A stretch of DNA of 27,784 bases. Source: JANRKH01 sp964351245 (GTDB lineage Bacteria > Pseudomonadota > Alphaproteobacteria > Rickettsiales > Rickettsiaceae). Position 1 is the stretch's first letter; each line of letters opens with the position of its first letter. The stretch lies in the NCBI GenBank assembly GCA_964351245.1, contig CAYGNF010000014.1, forward strand, positions 1 to 27,784. The letters run 5' to 3'. Of the stretch, positions 1 through 7,772 are shown piece by piece. The translations under genes and the position numbers were made by a program. The notes beneath the pieces were generated by a model that made no database searches, was not told the DNA's origin, and saw only the letters and a program-made list of their open reading frames with translations.

Positions 1-49
1 CAACCTCCGGTTTTGGAGACCGGCGCTCTACCAATTGAGCTACACTCCT
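1..49 (-). tRNA. trnW: tRNA-Trp (CCA), 5' part only, cut by the window edge
   Basis: Read on the minus strand, the sequence begins AGGAGTGTAGCTCAATTGG, giving the acceptor 5' strand, the U8-containing connector and a standard D arm. An anticodon stem CCGGT/ACCGG follows, enclosing loop CTCCAAA with anticodon CCA. The variable region starts with GGTTG at the edge, so the T arm and 3' acceptor strand lie outside. In many bacteria tRNA-Trp sits just before secE-nusG; that cannot be checked here. Identity is secure from the anticodon and flanking stem. Confidence 0.9.
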
Positions 50-597
50 ATCACATCTCAGTTTAAAAATCAAGCTTTATTTTTAAGCTCTAAAACATCG
101 AGACAAAATTAATATATTTTTTCTAGATAATAATGATGCCAAGACTTCATGAGCTCTTTATCCTACTTCTGAATATCTGTCCATTTTTATTATCAAATAT
201 TCACTTACCAGTCAGTGATTTCTATTTATAGATACTTAATTTGTATCAATTAATGAGAAAATTTAACTAAGTATTTACATGAAAAAATATATTTATACTA
301 ATCACTATTTTCAAATAATCTAAATAAATTTGTCAGAACTAATATGCAGGCAAAAATTTAACATATACTTACCTAGCCCCCTTAAAAATTTATTTGTCTA
401 ATTTAATCTGGTACTTAGTATTACTCAGTATAAATGAGGATTAGGATTATAGAATGAGTATATTTAAAATCAAGAACAAAGCAAGGGCTAGAAAAAATAG
501 TTTTCTATCAATAATATAAATCCGCCTCAAAAAATCCGATTAAACAACATAACAACTAGGGCAATGGAATTTTAGGTATATCATGAATGATTATATG
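50..597. other. Gene-free stretch of about 550 bp between tRNA-Trp and the PAP2 gene
   Basis: All reading frames on both strands are broken by frequent stops, and no tRNA-like cloverleaf or recognisable protein motif is visible. The stretch is very AT-rich. It must hold the promoter of the minus-strand tRNA-Trp gene. A TTGTCT (complement of 101-106) followed by an A/T-rich hexamer near 78-83 is a possible weak match, but I do not consider it proven. Most of the stretch may be decayed sequence, as is usual in reduced Rickettsiales genomes. Confidence 0.5.
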
Positions 598-1290
598 CTA
601 GCGCTTCTCTTTTGATGCTACCAAGTTAAAATAACAATTGGCTAAAGATTTAATAAAATTGTTTTCGAGTTGTAGAAAAATTAAATTGCCAGTCTTAATA
701 ATGCAAAATGCAATCGGGATACTGTACATCACATCTGCTGGATAATGCATAGCAAGAGCTACACGCGATATTACTGTTAAAATCACAATGACTACTCCTA
801 AAATCTTTTGAAATATGCTTAAGAATCTCCAAACACTATAGCAGCATAATATGCTAATTGCGGTATGGCTACTAGGAAAGCTAGTATTGCAATTATGATG
901 GGCTATATCTAGAATTGTAAAATATGCATCATGTGCTTCACGACAAAATGGACGAGGCATTTGAAAGCCGAATTTTAATATAGCATAACATGTACCAAGG
1001 GCTATATATATTATACCAATTCTCATCAAAAAACTAAAGTCGCAATAAAAAGCATCTTTGTTTATCTTGGAAATAGAGAATTTAACAAAATGTAAAATTA
1101 TAGCAATAGCAAAATATACAGCAAAATTTTCAATAGCAAATAGGTCTGTAATTACCTTAAGAATTTTTTGTATAAATATGTTAGAGAATAATTTATTTAT
1201 ATAAAAAAATATAGCACTATTGTAACCATACGCATCATAAAAAATCTGCTTTATCACACTAACCTCTCTTAATATATTTCTTAATTTCAA
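598..1290 (-). CDS. PAP2-superfamily membrane phosphatase
   Basis: A 230-residue membrane protein carrying the full three-part phosphatidate phosphatase type 2 signature: K106-x6-R113-P114, P139-S-S-H142, and S175-R176-x5-H182-x3-D186. These residues form the phosphate pocket, with the two histidines as acid/base and nucleophile. Hydrophobic stretches near 55-72, 89-105, 143-156, 163-175 and 188-205 fit the usual six-helix membrane fold. In this family the substrate is a lipid phosphate or pyrophosphate at the inner membrane, such as undecaprenyl pyrophosphate, phosphatidate or lipid A. The sequence does not tell these apart. The second motif is PSSH rather than PSGH, a common variant. The gene is followed on the minus strand only by the gene-free stretch and is preceded by the porin gene, 35 bp away, so the two may be cotranscribed. 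Confidence 0.88.
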   Translation of the reverse strand: MKLRNILREVSVIKQIFYDAYGYNSAIFFYINKLFSNIFIQKILKVITDLFAIENFAVYFAIAIILHFVKFSISKINKDAFYCDFSFLMRIGIIYIALGTCYAILKFGFQMPRPFCREAHDAYFTILDIAHHNCNTSFPSSHTAISILCCYSVWRFLSIFQKILGVVIVILTVISRVALAMHYPADVMYSIPIAFCIIKTGNLIFLQLENNFIKSLANCYFNLVASKEKR

Positions 1291-1325
1291 TAATAGTAAA
1301 TTATATATTCAATAAACCCGGGGGG

Positions 1326-2624
1326 TTAAAAAAATAGCTTAAATCCTAGCATATAAACATTCCCCCCTCTATATAAAAATCTATTTTGATCATCTTGGGG
1401 CGGATCCCTGAATTTTTTTAACTTATATTGATATCGACTAGCTTCTACGTAAGCTAAAATCCCAGGCCTAAACTTATAATACGCAGATAAACTGCCTGTT
1501 TTCAGTAGGCCGTTAAATTTATCATTCAAAAAATATGTTAGACTAGCGCCAAATGGTCCTTGATCGTAGGCAGCGCCAGCAGTATAAAATTTATTTTTTA
1601 TGTTAGGCACTTTGGATTCTAGAGAGGCAGATAAAAAGCTGCGCCCAGCATCAGCATAAGATGCTCCGAGTGAGTAATTACCGTAAGTATATATTAATCC
1701 AGCATTATATATATTATAGTCACTTAATTTATCATTTGCAGAAACTATGCCACCTAGTTCTGGCGTCACAAAAGCTCTGCCATACTCTACACCTACTCCG
1801 AATTTTATAGCAGCATCGTCATTGATATCAAGTATGTAATTTAAGCCCGAGCTAATAATATTTTTGAGTATAATATCGTAGTTTTTGCTATTGATGCCCA
1901 CTCGGGAATTGCAATTCTCCATACTGCAAGCCCTTATATTTCCTAAGTTTACAGCATAGGGAGCAAAAGAAATGCCAAGTTGTAATCCTTTGATACTGGG
2001 TGTATAGTAAGTAATATTAGGGCTACGATTATTGCCATATAGACCTGAAGTTATAAGGGAATAATCCGATAGATTATTATAATAACGCTCAATTGCATTA
2101 GGCTCATTTGCGGTTTCTAAAATTAGCAAATACTTTAGATTATCAGATCTCATAGGCCCCGCAATATTATCAGCCGAGGTAGACATAGATGACATTGCAG
2201 TCTTATTAAATCCTCCTTCTAATCTACCCTCATTAAATTCGAGATACAAATGCGAGCCTGTACTAGAGATATTTTGATAAGGACTTACCGATATATCTAT
2301 AATTGCGCCATACTCTAAACCTTGGTTATTAATATCAGAAAACTTTGTTTTGATATTTGCTTTGGAGTAAAACACTAGCTTATGATTTTTTTTGCTTACA
2401 TCTCTAACGCAGCTATGTTTTGTAATGCTCTGATTGACTGCACCCTGAGATACAAAAGATCCATTTAAACTAATATCACCAGCAAAGCATGTATTATTTA
2501 GTAGGTCAGAGTTGATCAATAATAGTAACAATAAAAATAATTTTTCGCCAAGTCTAAAAATATAACACATTAATTTATAACTAATAAAATCAGCACTATT
2601 TATTACACTTTGATTAATGAGCAT
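1326..2624 (-). CDS. Outer-membrane porin-like beta-barrel protein
   Basis: A 432-residue secreted protein. A typical signal peptide (basic FRLGEK, then a run of leucines, then NTCFA before GD) begins best at the second methionine, residue 19 (codon at 2570-2568). The longer start at 2624 would put a non-signal-like extension in front. Neither start has a clear Shine-Dalgarno site. The mature part alternates polar and hydrophobic residues, is rich in Gly, Tyr, Asn and Ser, has repeated strands such as SLGASYADAGR and YFLNDKFNG, and ends in the terminal-Phe beta-signal (GFKLFF). This matches Gram-negative porins of the type common in alphaproteobacteria. Two cysteines (RACSMENCNS region) could form a loop disulfide. 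Its role is probably passive entry of small solutes across the outer membrane. Confidence 0.8.
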   Translation of the reverse strand: MLINQSVINSADFISYKLMCYIFRLGEKLFLLLLLLINSDLLNNTCFAGDISLNGSFVSQGAVNQSITKHSCVRDVSKKNHKLVFYSKANIKTKFSDINNQGLEYGAIIDISVSPYQNISSTGSHLYLEFNEGRLEGGFNKTAMSSMSTSADNIAGPMRSDNLKYLLILETANEPNAIERYYNNLSDYSLITSGLYGNNRSPNITYYTPSIKGLQLGISFAPYAVNLGNIRACSMENCNSRVGINSKNYDIILKNIISSGLNYILDINDDAAIKFGVGVEYGRAFVTPELGGIVSANDKLSDYNIYNAGLIYTYGNYSLGASYADAGRSFLSASLESKVPNIKNKFYTAGAAYDQGPFGASLTYFLNDKFNGLLKTGSLSAYYKFRPGILAYVEASRYQYKLKKFRDPPQDDQNRFLYRGGNVYMLGFKLFF

Positions 2625-2821
2625 AGTATTTATTTGTTGATTGTATTTTTAGGACATTGCATATGATGAATATAGCAAGCGAATATGCAATACCAAACTC
2701 AAGATTATCAAAATATTTTAACAAATACCTAAAATAATCGCTTGGTACAAGGATATACAATTCAATCAAATTCAGTCGCAAGTTGAATATTGTTTTTATG
2801 ATTAAAAACCATTTTTATTTG

Positions 2822-3379
2822 CTATAATATTACACGATCTAAAGATAAAGGTGGTAATTTATCTAACTCAAAGAAATCTACATCTTCAGTTTCTAATCCT
2901 GGCTGGCACTTACCAGAGATTCTTTCACATAAGAAAAATGCTTTATAAGTATGAGGAATTTGATAAGGATGACCACGTTTTAACTTATCAAGAAATGCTA
3001 CAAGCTTTATTACCTTAGTTTTTATACCAGCTTCTTCCAATATTTCTTTAGAAACACATTCAGCTGGCGAAAAATTAACATCTGCCCACCCTCCGGGTAA
3101 ACTCCACAATTTATCAGATTTCTCTTTGACTAGTAATAATTTATTTCCTTTAAATACTGCTCCTCTAACATCAATTTTAGGTGTTATATATCCTATTTCA
3201 GAACTAAAAAATTTTAATATATCTTCTTCATTATTTATATTCGATAAATTAGCTAACATCTCAGCTAAAATATTAATCATATTTCTATAGCGCTCAGCAT
3301 CATACACATCTTTTGTATAATTTATACCATTTTGTGCTAAAGATTGAAGAGAATTAATATATTTTAGTATATGAAGCAT
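2822..3379 (-). CDS. NUDIX hydrolase with N-terminal helical domain; C terminus looks short
   Basis: A 185-residue protein. Residues 1-65 resemble the helical NUDIX_N domain that precedes one group of NUDIX hydrolases, and residues 68-180 are the NUDIX fold. The box runs from G97 (GGWADVNFSPAECV) to KEILEEAGI (111-119). It carries the E-x-x-E-E metal ligands but has F103 where MutT has Glu and Lys for the usual Arg. Changes of this kind are, as I recall, usual in the WADV subgroup. Likely substrates are nucleoside diphosphate derivatives such as ADP-ribose; specificity cannot be read. The protein stops at LSLDRVIL, where relatives of about 205 residues continue for roughly 20 more, so the last helix appears lost. 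It lies 30 bp downstream of the dehydrogenase fragment on the same strand. Confidence 0.82.
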   Translation of the reverse strand: MLHILKYINSLQSLAQNGINYTKDVYDAERYRNMINILAEMLANLSNINNEEDILKFFSSEIGYITPKIDVRGAVFKGNKLLLVKEKSDKLWSLPGGWADVNFSPAECVSKEILEEAGIKTKVIKLVAFLDKLKRGHPYQIPHTYKAFFLCERISGKCQPGLETEDVDFFELDKLPPLSLDRVIL

Positions 3380-3409
3380 TATTATTTTACAATTTAAGAG
3401 AATTATTTT

Positions 3410-3754
3410 TTAATTAATAAAATTAATTATAATTTTTCCAAAATATTTCATTCCAGAAACCATATTATTTATTATTTTTATACCTTCTTCTTTCGTTACT
3501 ATTTGATAAATAATTTTTTTAGTGGCTTCCCTAAACATAGGAATTTTAAGCAATTGTAGAGCTTCTTTAAAATCTTCAGTTTTAGCACCTAAGGTTCCTA
3601 CCAATAATATATTTTTATCCGATATATTAAGCGGTAATCTTAATTCTTCATTTCTAATTTTGTATAGGGAAGATTCACCTTTTGATACTGCCCCAAAAAG
3701 TAAAAAATTGCAAGATTCTTCTGCATATATTAGTAAATTTTTTATATCATCCAT
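3410..3754 (-). pseudogene. C-terminal fragment of a medium-chain (zinc-type) alcohol dehydrogenase
   Basis: An open frame of 114 codons. LLFGAVSKGESSLYKI (residues 18-33) resembles the strand after the nucleotide-binding fold in medium-chain dehydrogenases (typically hxxFGvppKGe). This is followed by ILLVGTLGAKTEDFKEALQLL and then a C-terminal EEGIKIINNMVSGMKYFGKIII, which fits the family's closing helix and GKxVI strand. The whole GroES-like catalytic domain and the GxGxxG nucleotide-binding motif, normally about 220 residues, are missing upstream. This is best read as a decaying gene remnant, though a translated fragment cannot be excluded. The assignment is from pattern memory, so confidence is moderate. 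Confidence 0.5.
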
Positions 3755-3926
3755 AGTTATAAAAGACTGCGATATAATTATAGAATTAAAAACCTCACTA
3801 TAAAAAGTACAAAGCGTAGAATATTGAGCGCCATAGTTGTTTCATTAGAATTTAATACTGCGGAGCAGGCATATAAAGCTTATGCAAAAGCGATGAATAG
3901 CGCTAAAACTCAAGGTGAGATTATAT

Positions 3927-4856
3927 CTATTCCAAATTATAACGACCCTCAGTTAATGCTTCTGTTGCAGAATGTTTAATCTCGGCTACAAGTGATTTAG
4001 CTATATTATCAGAAGCATTAATCTGCCTCTTGATCCAGGAGTCTTTAGGACCCATGTATTCAATTTTGGCTTTATTCCCAAAATTACGCTTGATAAAACT
4101 ATACATATCATCTATCCCATCTATCAAGCCGAAATCATAGGCAATATCACCTGTCCAAAATTCTCCATTGAATAATAAATCATCGTCCTGAGTGAGTTTG
4201 CCTTGGCGGCGAGTTTTGACATAATCTATAAAATTATTATGCACATTAGATTGTATTTTTTGGATAAGCTTAATATCAGATTCTTTAGCAGAAGAAAATG
4301 GATCCAAAATTGATTTATTGTTTCCAGAAGTATAGACTCTTCTTTCTATGCCGATTTTTTCTATGACTTTATTCAGTCCAAATCCCGCACTAATTACTCC
4401 GATACTACCCACAATAGAGTTTTTAGAGGCATAAATTTCATCTCCTGCGCACGCAAGCCAATATCCACCAGAAGCAGCTACATCTTCTACAAAGCTATAT
4501 ACAGGAACTTTTTTTTCCTTGGAAAGAGAGTTGATTCTAGAGGCAATTAACTCCGATTGTACAGGTGAGCCACCTGGAGAATTAATAACCAAACATACGC
4601 AGTCAAGGTTTGTAAAACTAAATGCTTTCTCTATTTGAGCATTCAGGGATTCTATACTTAGCCCCCTAGACCCAAATTGCTGACTCTTGCCAATTACACC
4701 ACTTAGTCTTAACACCGCAATTTTTCTTTTATAGAAAAATGAAAAATCAAAGCAAATCACGTTAACAAGTAAATCAAAAAAGTTGCCTTCTTTCTTGCTT
4801 GGTATGATGATTGATCCTGAGCTCATTTTTTGTTTAGTATTTTCTATTGAATGCAT
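3927..4856 (-). CDS. sppA: Signal peptide peptidase SppA-type serine protease (family S49)
   Basis: A 309-residue protease of the short SppA/SohB class. The catalytic serine is S129 in AASGGYW, and the general-base lysine is most likely K181 in SGNNKS; these Ser/Lys dyad motifs define the family. Other family marks are INSPGGSP (92-99), the strand IAVLRLSGVI (46-55), and GSIGVI (150-155) before FGLNKV. Such enzymes degrade cleaved signal peptides and misfolded membrane proteins at the inner membrane. A hydrophobic stretch near 28-42 may anchor it. It is the second gene of a minus-strand pair, starting 22 bp after the thioredoxin-like gene, so it is probably cotranscribed with it and shares an envelope-maintenance role. 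The last 50 bases overlap an antisense open frame that I do not regard as proven. Confidence 0.92.
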   Translation of the reverse strand: MHSIENTKQKMSSGSIIIPSKKEGNFFDLLVNVICFDFSFFYKRKIAVLRLSGVIGKSQQFGSRGLSIESLNAQIEKAFSFTNLDCVCLVINSPGGSPVQSELIASRINSLSKEKKVPVYSFVEDVAASGGYWLACAGDEIYASKNSIVGSIGVISAGFGLNKVIEKIGIERRVYTSGNNKSILDPFSSAKESDIKLIQKIQSNVHNNFIDYVKTRRQGKLTQDDDLLFNGEFWTGDIAYDFGLIDGIDDMYSFIKRNFGNKAKIEYMGPKDSWIKRQINASDNIAKSLVAEIKHSATEALTEGRYNLE

Positions 4857-4878
4857 ACTTCTGTCCTTATTTTGATCA

Positions 4879-5622
4879 TTACTTATCTAAAACCTTTGGA
4901 GTTAATTTATTATCTTCTTGAGAATCTATGGTTTGGTCATTCTGCTCAGTAGATGTTGACTCTTTATTACTTATAATATCCATATTACTCGGGGCCTTTT
5001 TTTCTTCTACTATATTATTTGTGGTATTATTTAAAGATATTTTATTCGAGGTATTTTTAGGAAGCGCAAAATCTCCCCCTATATACTCTATAAGCATAAG
5101 GCGCATTTCTTCTAAATCCCAATTTATTCCACCTACTATTATAAGCTTAATGACCCCATCTTCATCTACAAAAAATGTAGTCGGAAGTCCAGAAATTGAC
5201 ATTGCTTTAAAAAGCTCGTTGCCTCTATCTCTATAAATATCAATACTTCTTATTCCTTTTTGCTCATAAAAAGATTGGATAATATCAATAGGATGAAAAT
5301 CCTCGGAGATTGCAAGAATCTCTATGGGTAATTTTTTAAAATCTCTCTTTAATGTATCAAGAGTAGGTAGCTCTGAAGCGCAAGGGGTACACCATGTTGC
5401 CCAAAAAGTTAATAAAAGTTTCTTGCCTTCGAATTGCTCGAAATATACTTTTTGCCCAGACGAATCATAGAAAGCTATATCTGGGAGTCTCATTACTGCA
5501 TCTGGCTTGGTTATTTTGAGGCGTGGATGGTGTTTTGTTTGCACCTCATCTGCATAGACCTCAGAAAAAATAGTACAATAGAAAAATATGGCTAAAAAAA
5601 TACAGAAAATTCTATCAGACAT
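4879..5622 (-). CDS. TlpA-like periplasmic thioredoxin-fold protein with a long disordered tail
   Basis: A 247-residue exported protein. Residues 1-24 form a signal peptide or anchor (IFCIFLAIFFYCTIFSEVYA then D). A TlpA/ResA-type thioredoxin domain spans about 45-180, with the active-site motif W77-C-T-P-C81 in FWATWC and the cis-proline in GLPTTFFVDEDG. Such proteins reduce disulfides outside the cytoplasm, often for cytochrome c maturation or protein folding. Residues from about 185 onward (Asn, Ser, Thr, Glu, Lys-rich) have no fold signature and are probably disordered, which is unusual for the family. It is transcribed divergently from the small lipoprotein gene and leads the pair with sppA. 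The partner reductase and true substrate cannot be inferred here. Confidence 0.88.
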   Translation of the reverse strand: MSDRIFCIFLAIFFYCTIFSEVYADEVQTKHHPRLKITKPDAVMRLPDIAFYDSSGQKVYFEQFEGKKLLLTFWATWCTPCASELPTLDTLKRDFKKLPIEILAISEDFHPIDIIQSFYEQKGIRSIDIYRDRGNELFKAMSISGLPTTFFVDEDGVIKLIIVGGINWDLEEMRLMLIEYIGGDFALPKNTSNKISLNNTTNNIVEEKKAPSNMDIISNKESTSTEQNDQTIDSQEDNKLTPKVLDK

Positions 5623-5633
5623 TTACTCTATCC

Positions 5634-5661
5634 TTGTTTGTTTATGTTATAGTGTTAAAAT
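5634..5661 (+). promoter_or_regulatory. Candidate sigma-70 promoter for the lipoprotein-hflK-hflC-degP operon
   Basis: TTGTTT (5634-5639) and TAAAAT (5656-5661) are separated by 16 bp and lie about 45 bp before the lipoprotein start. The site is within the 82-bp gap between divergent genes. It is a moderate match in a very AT-rich sequence where chance matches are common. Confidence 0.35.
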
Positions 5662-5704
5662 ATGTCATTATAAATGATACCAACAAAAATAAAAGGGGTA
5701 AATT

Positions 5705-5830
5705 ATGAGATTATTATTCATCATTTTAATATGCCTTACAATTACATCATGCGGATTAAAGAAAAATTTAAAGAGGCCAAATGCTTCAGGGACTGAAATT
5801 ATCTTTAATCTTGGGACTTGCTTTTCTTGA
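5705..5830 (+). CDS. Small LptM-like outer-membrane lipoprotein (41 residues)
   Basis: This short gene encodes MRLLFIILICLTITSC followed by GLKKNLKRPN. A two-residue-charged start and a hydrophobic core lead to a lipobox I-T-S-C16, so signal peptidase II cleavage and lipidation of Cys16 are expected. The CGLKxxLxxP pattern just after the lipidated Cys resembles the LptM (YifL) family motif CGxKGxLYxP. In enterobacteria LptM helps assemble the LptD LPS translocon. The second glycine of the motif is replaced here, so the match is partial. A good Shine-Dalgarno (AGGGG, about seven bases before ATG) supports translation. It heads the hflK operon, 55 bp before hflK. It could instead be an unrelated small lipoprotein. 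Confidence 0.62.
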   Translation: MRLLFIILICLTITSCGLKKNLKRPNASGTEIIFNLGTCFS

Positions 5831-5885
5831 CACATGTTACTATATTGCCTAGTGTAATTTCAATTTAATATATGTAAGGATTATT

Positions 5886-6899
5886 ATGCTTTTTAAGTCT
5901 CCTTGGGATGAAAACGGTGAAGATAATAGTATCTTCAAGTTCGCTTACAACAGAAAAAAGGGGGGGTTTAAAGATATCAAGCTTCCTGACTTTCCGCAAT
6001 TTAGCATAAGAAACTTTCTTGCCCTCTGTGGGGCGATTTTATTATTATGGATCTTATCTGGATTTTATAAAATCAATGAAGGAGAGCAAGCTGCAGTCCT
6101 TAGATTTGGAAAATACGTGCGTACCTCGAATCCTGGCTTGAATTTCCACATACCTTACCCGATTGAAGCAGTGATAGTAGAGTCGGTATCTAGATCTCGT
6201 AGAGTTGAAATTGGATATAGATCTAATCAGTACTCTAATAATAGATATAAAACATTAGCTCATGAAACTAAGATGCTGACTGGGGACGAGAATATAATAG
6301 AGCTTAATTGTGATGTTATGTGGCATATTAATAATCTTGAATATTATTTATTTAACATAGAGCATCAAGAAGAAACGGTGAAAACAGCGGCAGAAAGTGC
6401 TATTCGAGAAGTGATAGGCGAAACTCCAATAGCATCTGCCCTTTCAAATCAAAAGCAGGAAATTGCTACCAAAATAGAGGAATTACTCCAAAAAACTTTG
6501 GATTTATACAACTCAGGAATTGTAGTAGAGATGGTGCAGTTACTCAAGGCGGAGCCACCAGAAGAGGTTATCAGCGCCTATAGAGATGTGCAGACATCCA
6601 GAGCGGATAAAGAAAGAGAAATAAATGAGGCTATTGCCTATAATAATGATGTATTACCAAAAGCAAGAGGTGATGCATCTAAATTAATACAGAGCGCAGA
6701 AGCATATAAGGAGGAGGTAATAGCAAGAGCAGAGGGCGATAGTAAAAGATTCTTAGCGATTTATACACAATACACTAACCAAAAAGATCTTACGCAAAGC
6801 AGATTATATTTAGATGCAATAGAATATGTTCTTGCCAACGCAAATAAAGTCATAATAGGTGAGTCTTTATTGCCACATATATCTCTAGAAAAAAAATAA
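5886..6899 (+). CDS. hflK: HflK, SPFH-domain subunit of the FtsH-regulating HflKC complex
   Basis: A 337-residue type II membrane protein. An N-terminal cytoplasmic segment with GG and Lys-rich stretches (24-35) is followed by a single membrane helix (about 43-60), then a band-7/SPFH domain starting at INEGEQAAVLRFGKY (63-77). A long coiled coil follows (about 225-290, including YRDVQTSRADKEREINEAIA). HflK and HflC form a large periplasmic-facing cage around FtsH and modulate its proteolysis of membrane proteins. The hydrophilic head before the membrane helix, and its place ahead of hflC, distinguish it from HflC. An AAGGA Shine-Dalgarno precedes the start. The gene lies 12 bp before hflC and 55 bp after the lipoprotein gene, so all are likely one transcript. 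Confidence 0.95.
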   Translation: MLFKSPWDENGEDNSIFKFAYNRKKGGFKDIKLPDFPQFSIRNFLALCGAILLLWILSGFYKINEGEQAAVLRFGKYVRTSNPGLNFHIPYPIEAVIVESVSRSRRVEIGYRSNQYSNNRYKTLAHETKMLTGDENIIELNCDVMWHINNLEYYLFNIEHQEETVKTAAESAIREVIGETPIASALSNQKQEIATKIEELLQKTLDLYNSGIVVEMVQLLKAEPPEEVISAYRDVQTSRADKEREINEAIAYNNDVLPKARGDASKLIQSAEAYKEEVIARAEGDSKRFLAIYTQYTNQKDLTQSRLYLDAIEYVLANANKVIIGESLLPHISLEKK

Positions 6900-6911
6900 A
6901 GGTTAAAGAAT

Positions 6912-7772
6912 ATGCAATCAAAATATACAATATTAGCAATCGCTTTTGCAGTATCTGCCTTCATTTTTGGGGCTTCTTTATTCACAGTAGATCAAAGAAA
7001 GCACGCGGTTGTCTTCCAATTCGGAGAAGCCATGAAGGTCATCAGTACTCCAGGCTTGTTTATGAAAATCCCATTCATACAAAATGTCTCTTTTTTTGAT
7101 AATCGTGTACTCCACGTAGAAGCAGAAACAAAAGAACTTACGGCCTCAGATGGAAAAAGAATTATCGTGGATTCATTTGCAAAGTTCAAAATAATGGATC
7201 CTGTATTATTCTACAAAACAGTCCATAATAACTCAGGAGCAAACATCAGAATCAATAAAATCCTTGAATCTAAAATGCGAAAAGTAATAGGAACTATAGA
7301 GTTGCTTTCTCTTCTATCGCCAAGTCGTAAAAAAATCATTGGTCAAATTAAGCAAGATGTTGCAGCAGAGGCGGCGCAATTCGGAATAGAAGTTATTGAT
7401 GTCAGGATATTAAGAGCTGACCTGCCAAAAGAAAATAGTACTGCAATTTATAGTAGAATGCAAACTGAGAGAGAAAAAGAAGCTCGTCAAATAAGAGCAG
7501 AAGGCAATGAAGAATCTGTAAGAATAAGGTCAAAAGCAGATAAAGAATCTAAAATTATTATCGCAGAAGCCTATAAATTATCCGAGATTATCAAAGGAGA
7601 GGGAGAGGGTCACGCTGCTAAAATCTTCAATGATGCATTTGGAAGAGATGTAGAGTTCTATAATTTCGTTAGATATTTGCAGGCATATAAAGTAGGTATC
7701 AATAAAGCAGAAACTACAATAATGCTTTCACCAAAAAGTAAATTTCTACGGCACTTAAATATTGGTAATTAA
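6912..7772 (+). CDS. hflC: HflC, partner subunit of HflK
   Basis: A 286-residue SPFH protein with an N-terminal signal anchor (residues 5-25). FTVDQRKHAVVFQFGEAMKV (24-43) matches the conserved opening of HflC. The SPFH domain continues through RVLHVEAETKELTASDGKR, a standard HflC feature. The C-terminal half holds the helical MQTEREKEARQIRAEG segment and the YNFVRYLQAYK region typical of the family. Its stop codon is directly followed by the degP ATG (TAAATG, no spacer), which suggests translational coupling. The usual neighbour order hflK-hflC-degP of alphaproteobacteria is kept. Confidence 0.95.
   Translation: MQSKYTILAIAFAVSAFIFGASLFTVDQRKHAVVFQFGEAMKVISTPGLFMKIPFIQNVSFFDNRVLHVEAETKELTASDGKRIIVDSFAKFKIMDPVLFYKTVHNNSGANIRINKILESKMRKVIGTIELLSLLSPSRKKIIGQIKQDVAAEAAQFGIEVIDVRILRADLPKENSTAIYSRMQTEREKEARQIRAEGNEESVRIRSKADKESKIIIAEAYKLSEIIKGEGEGHAAKIFNDAFGRDVEFYNFVRYLQAYKVGINKAETTIMLSPKSKFLRHLNIGN

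Noticed and set aside
50..597. Search for a Rickettsia palindromic element or decayed ORF in the long gene-free stretch
   Set aside because: No long inverted repeat and no protein-like frame could be found on either strand.
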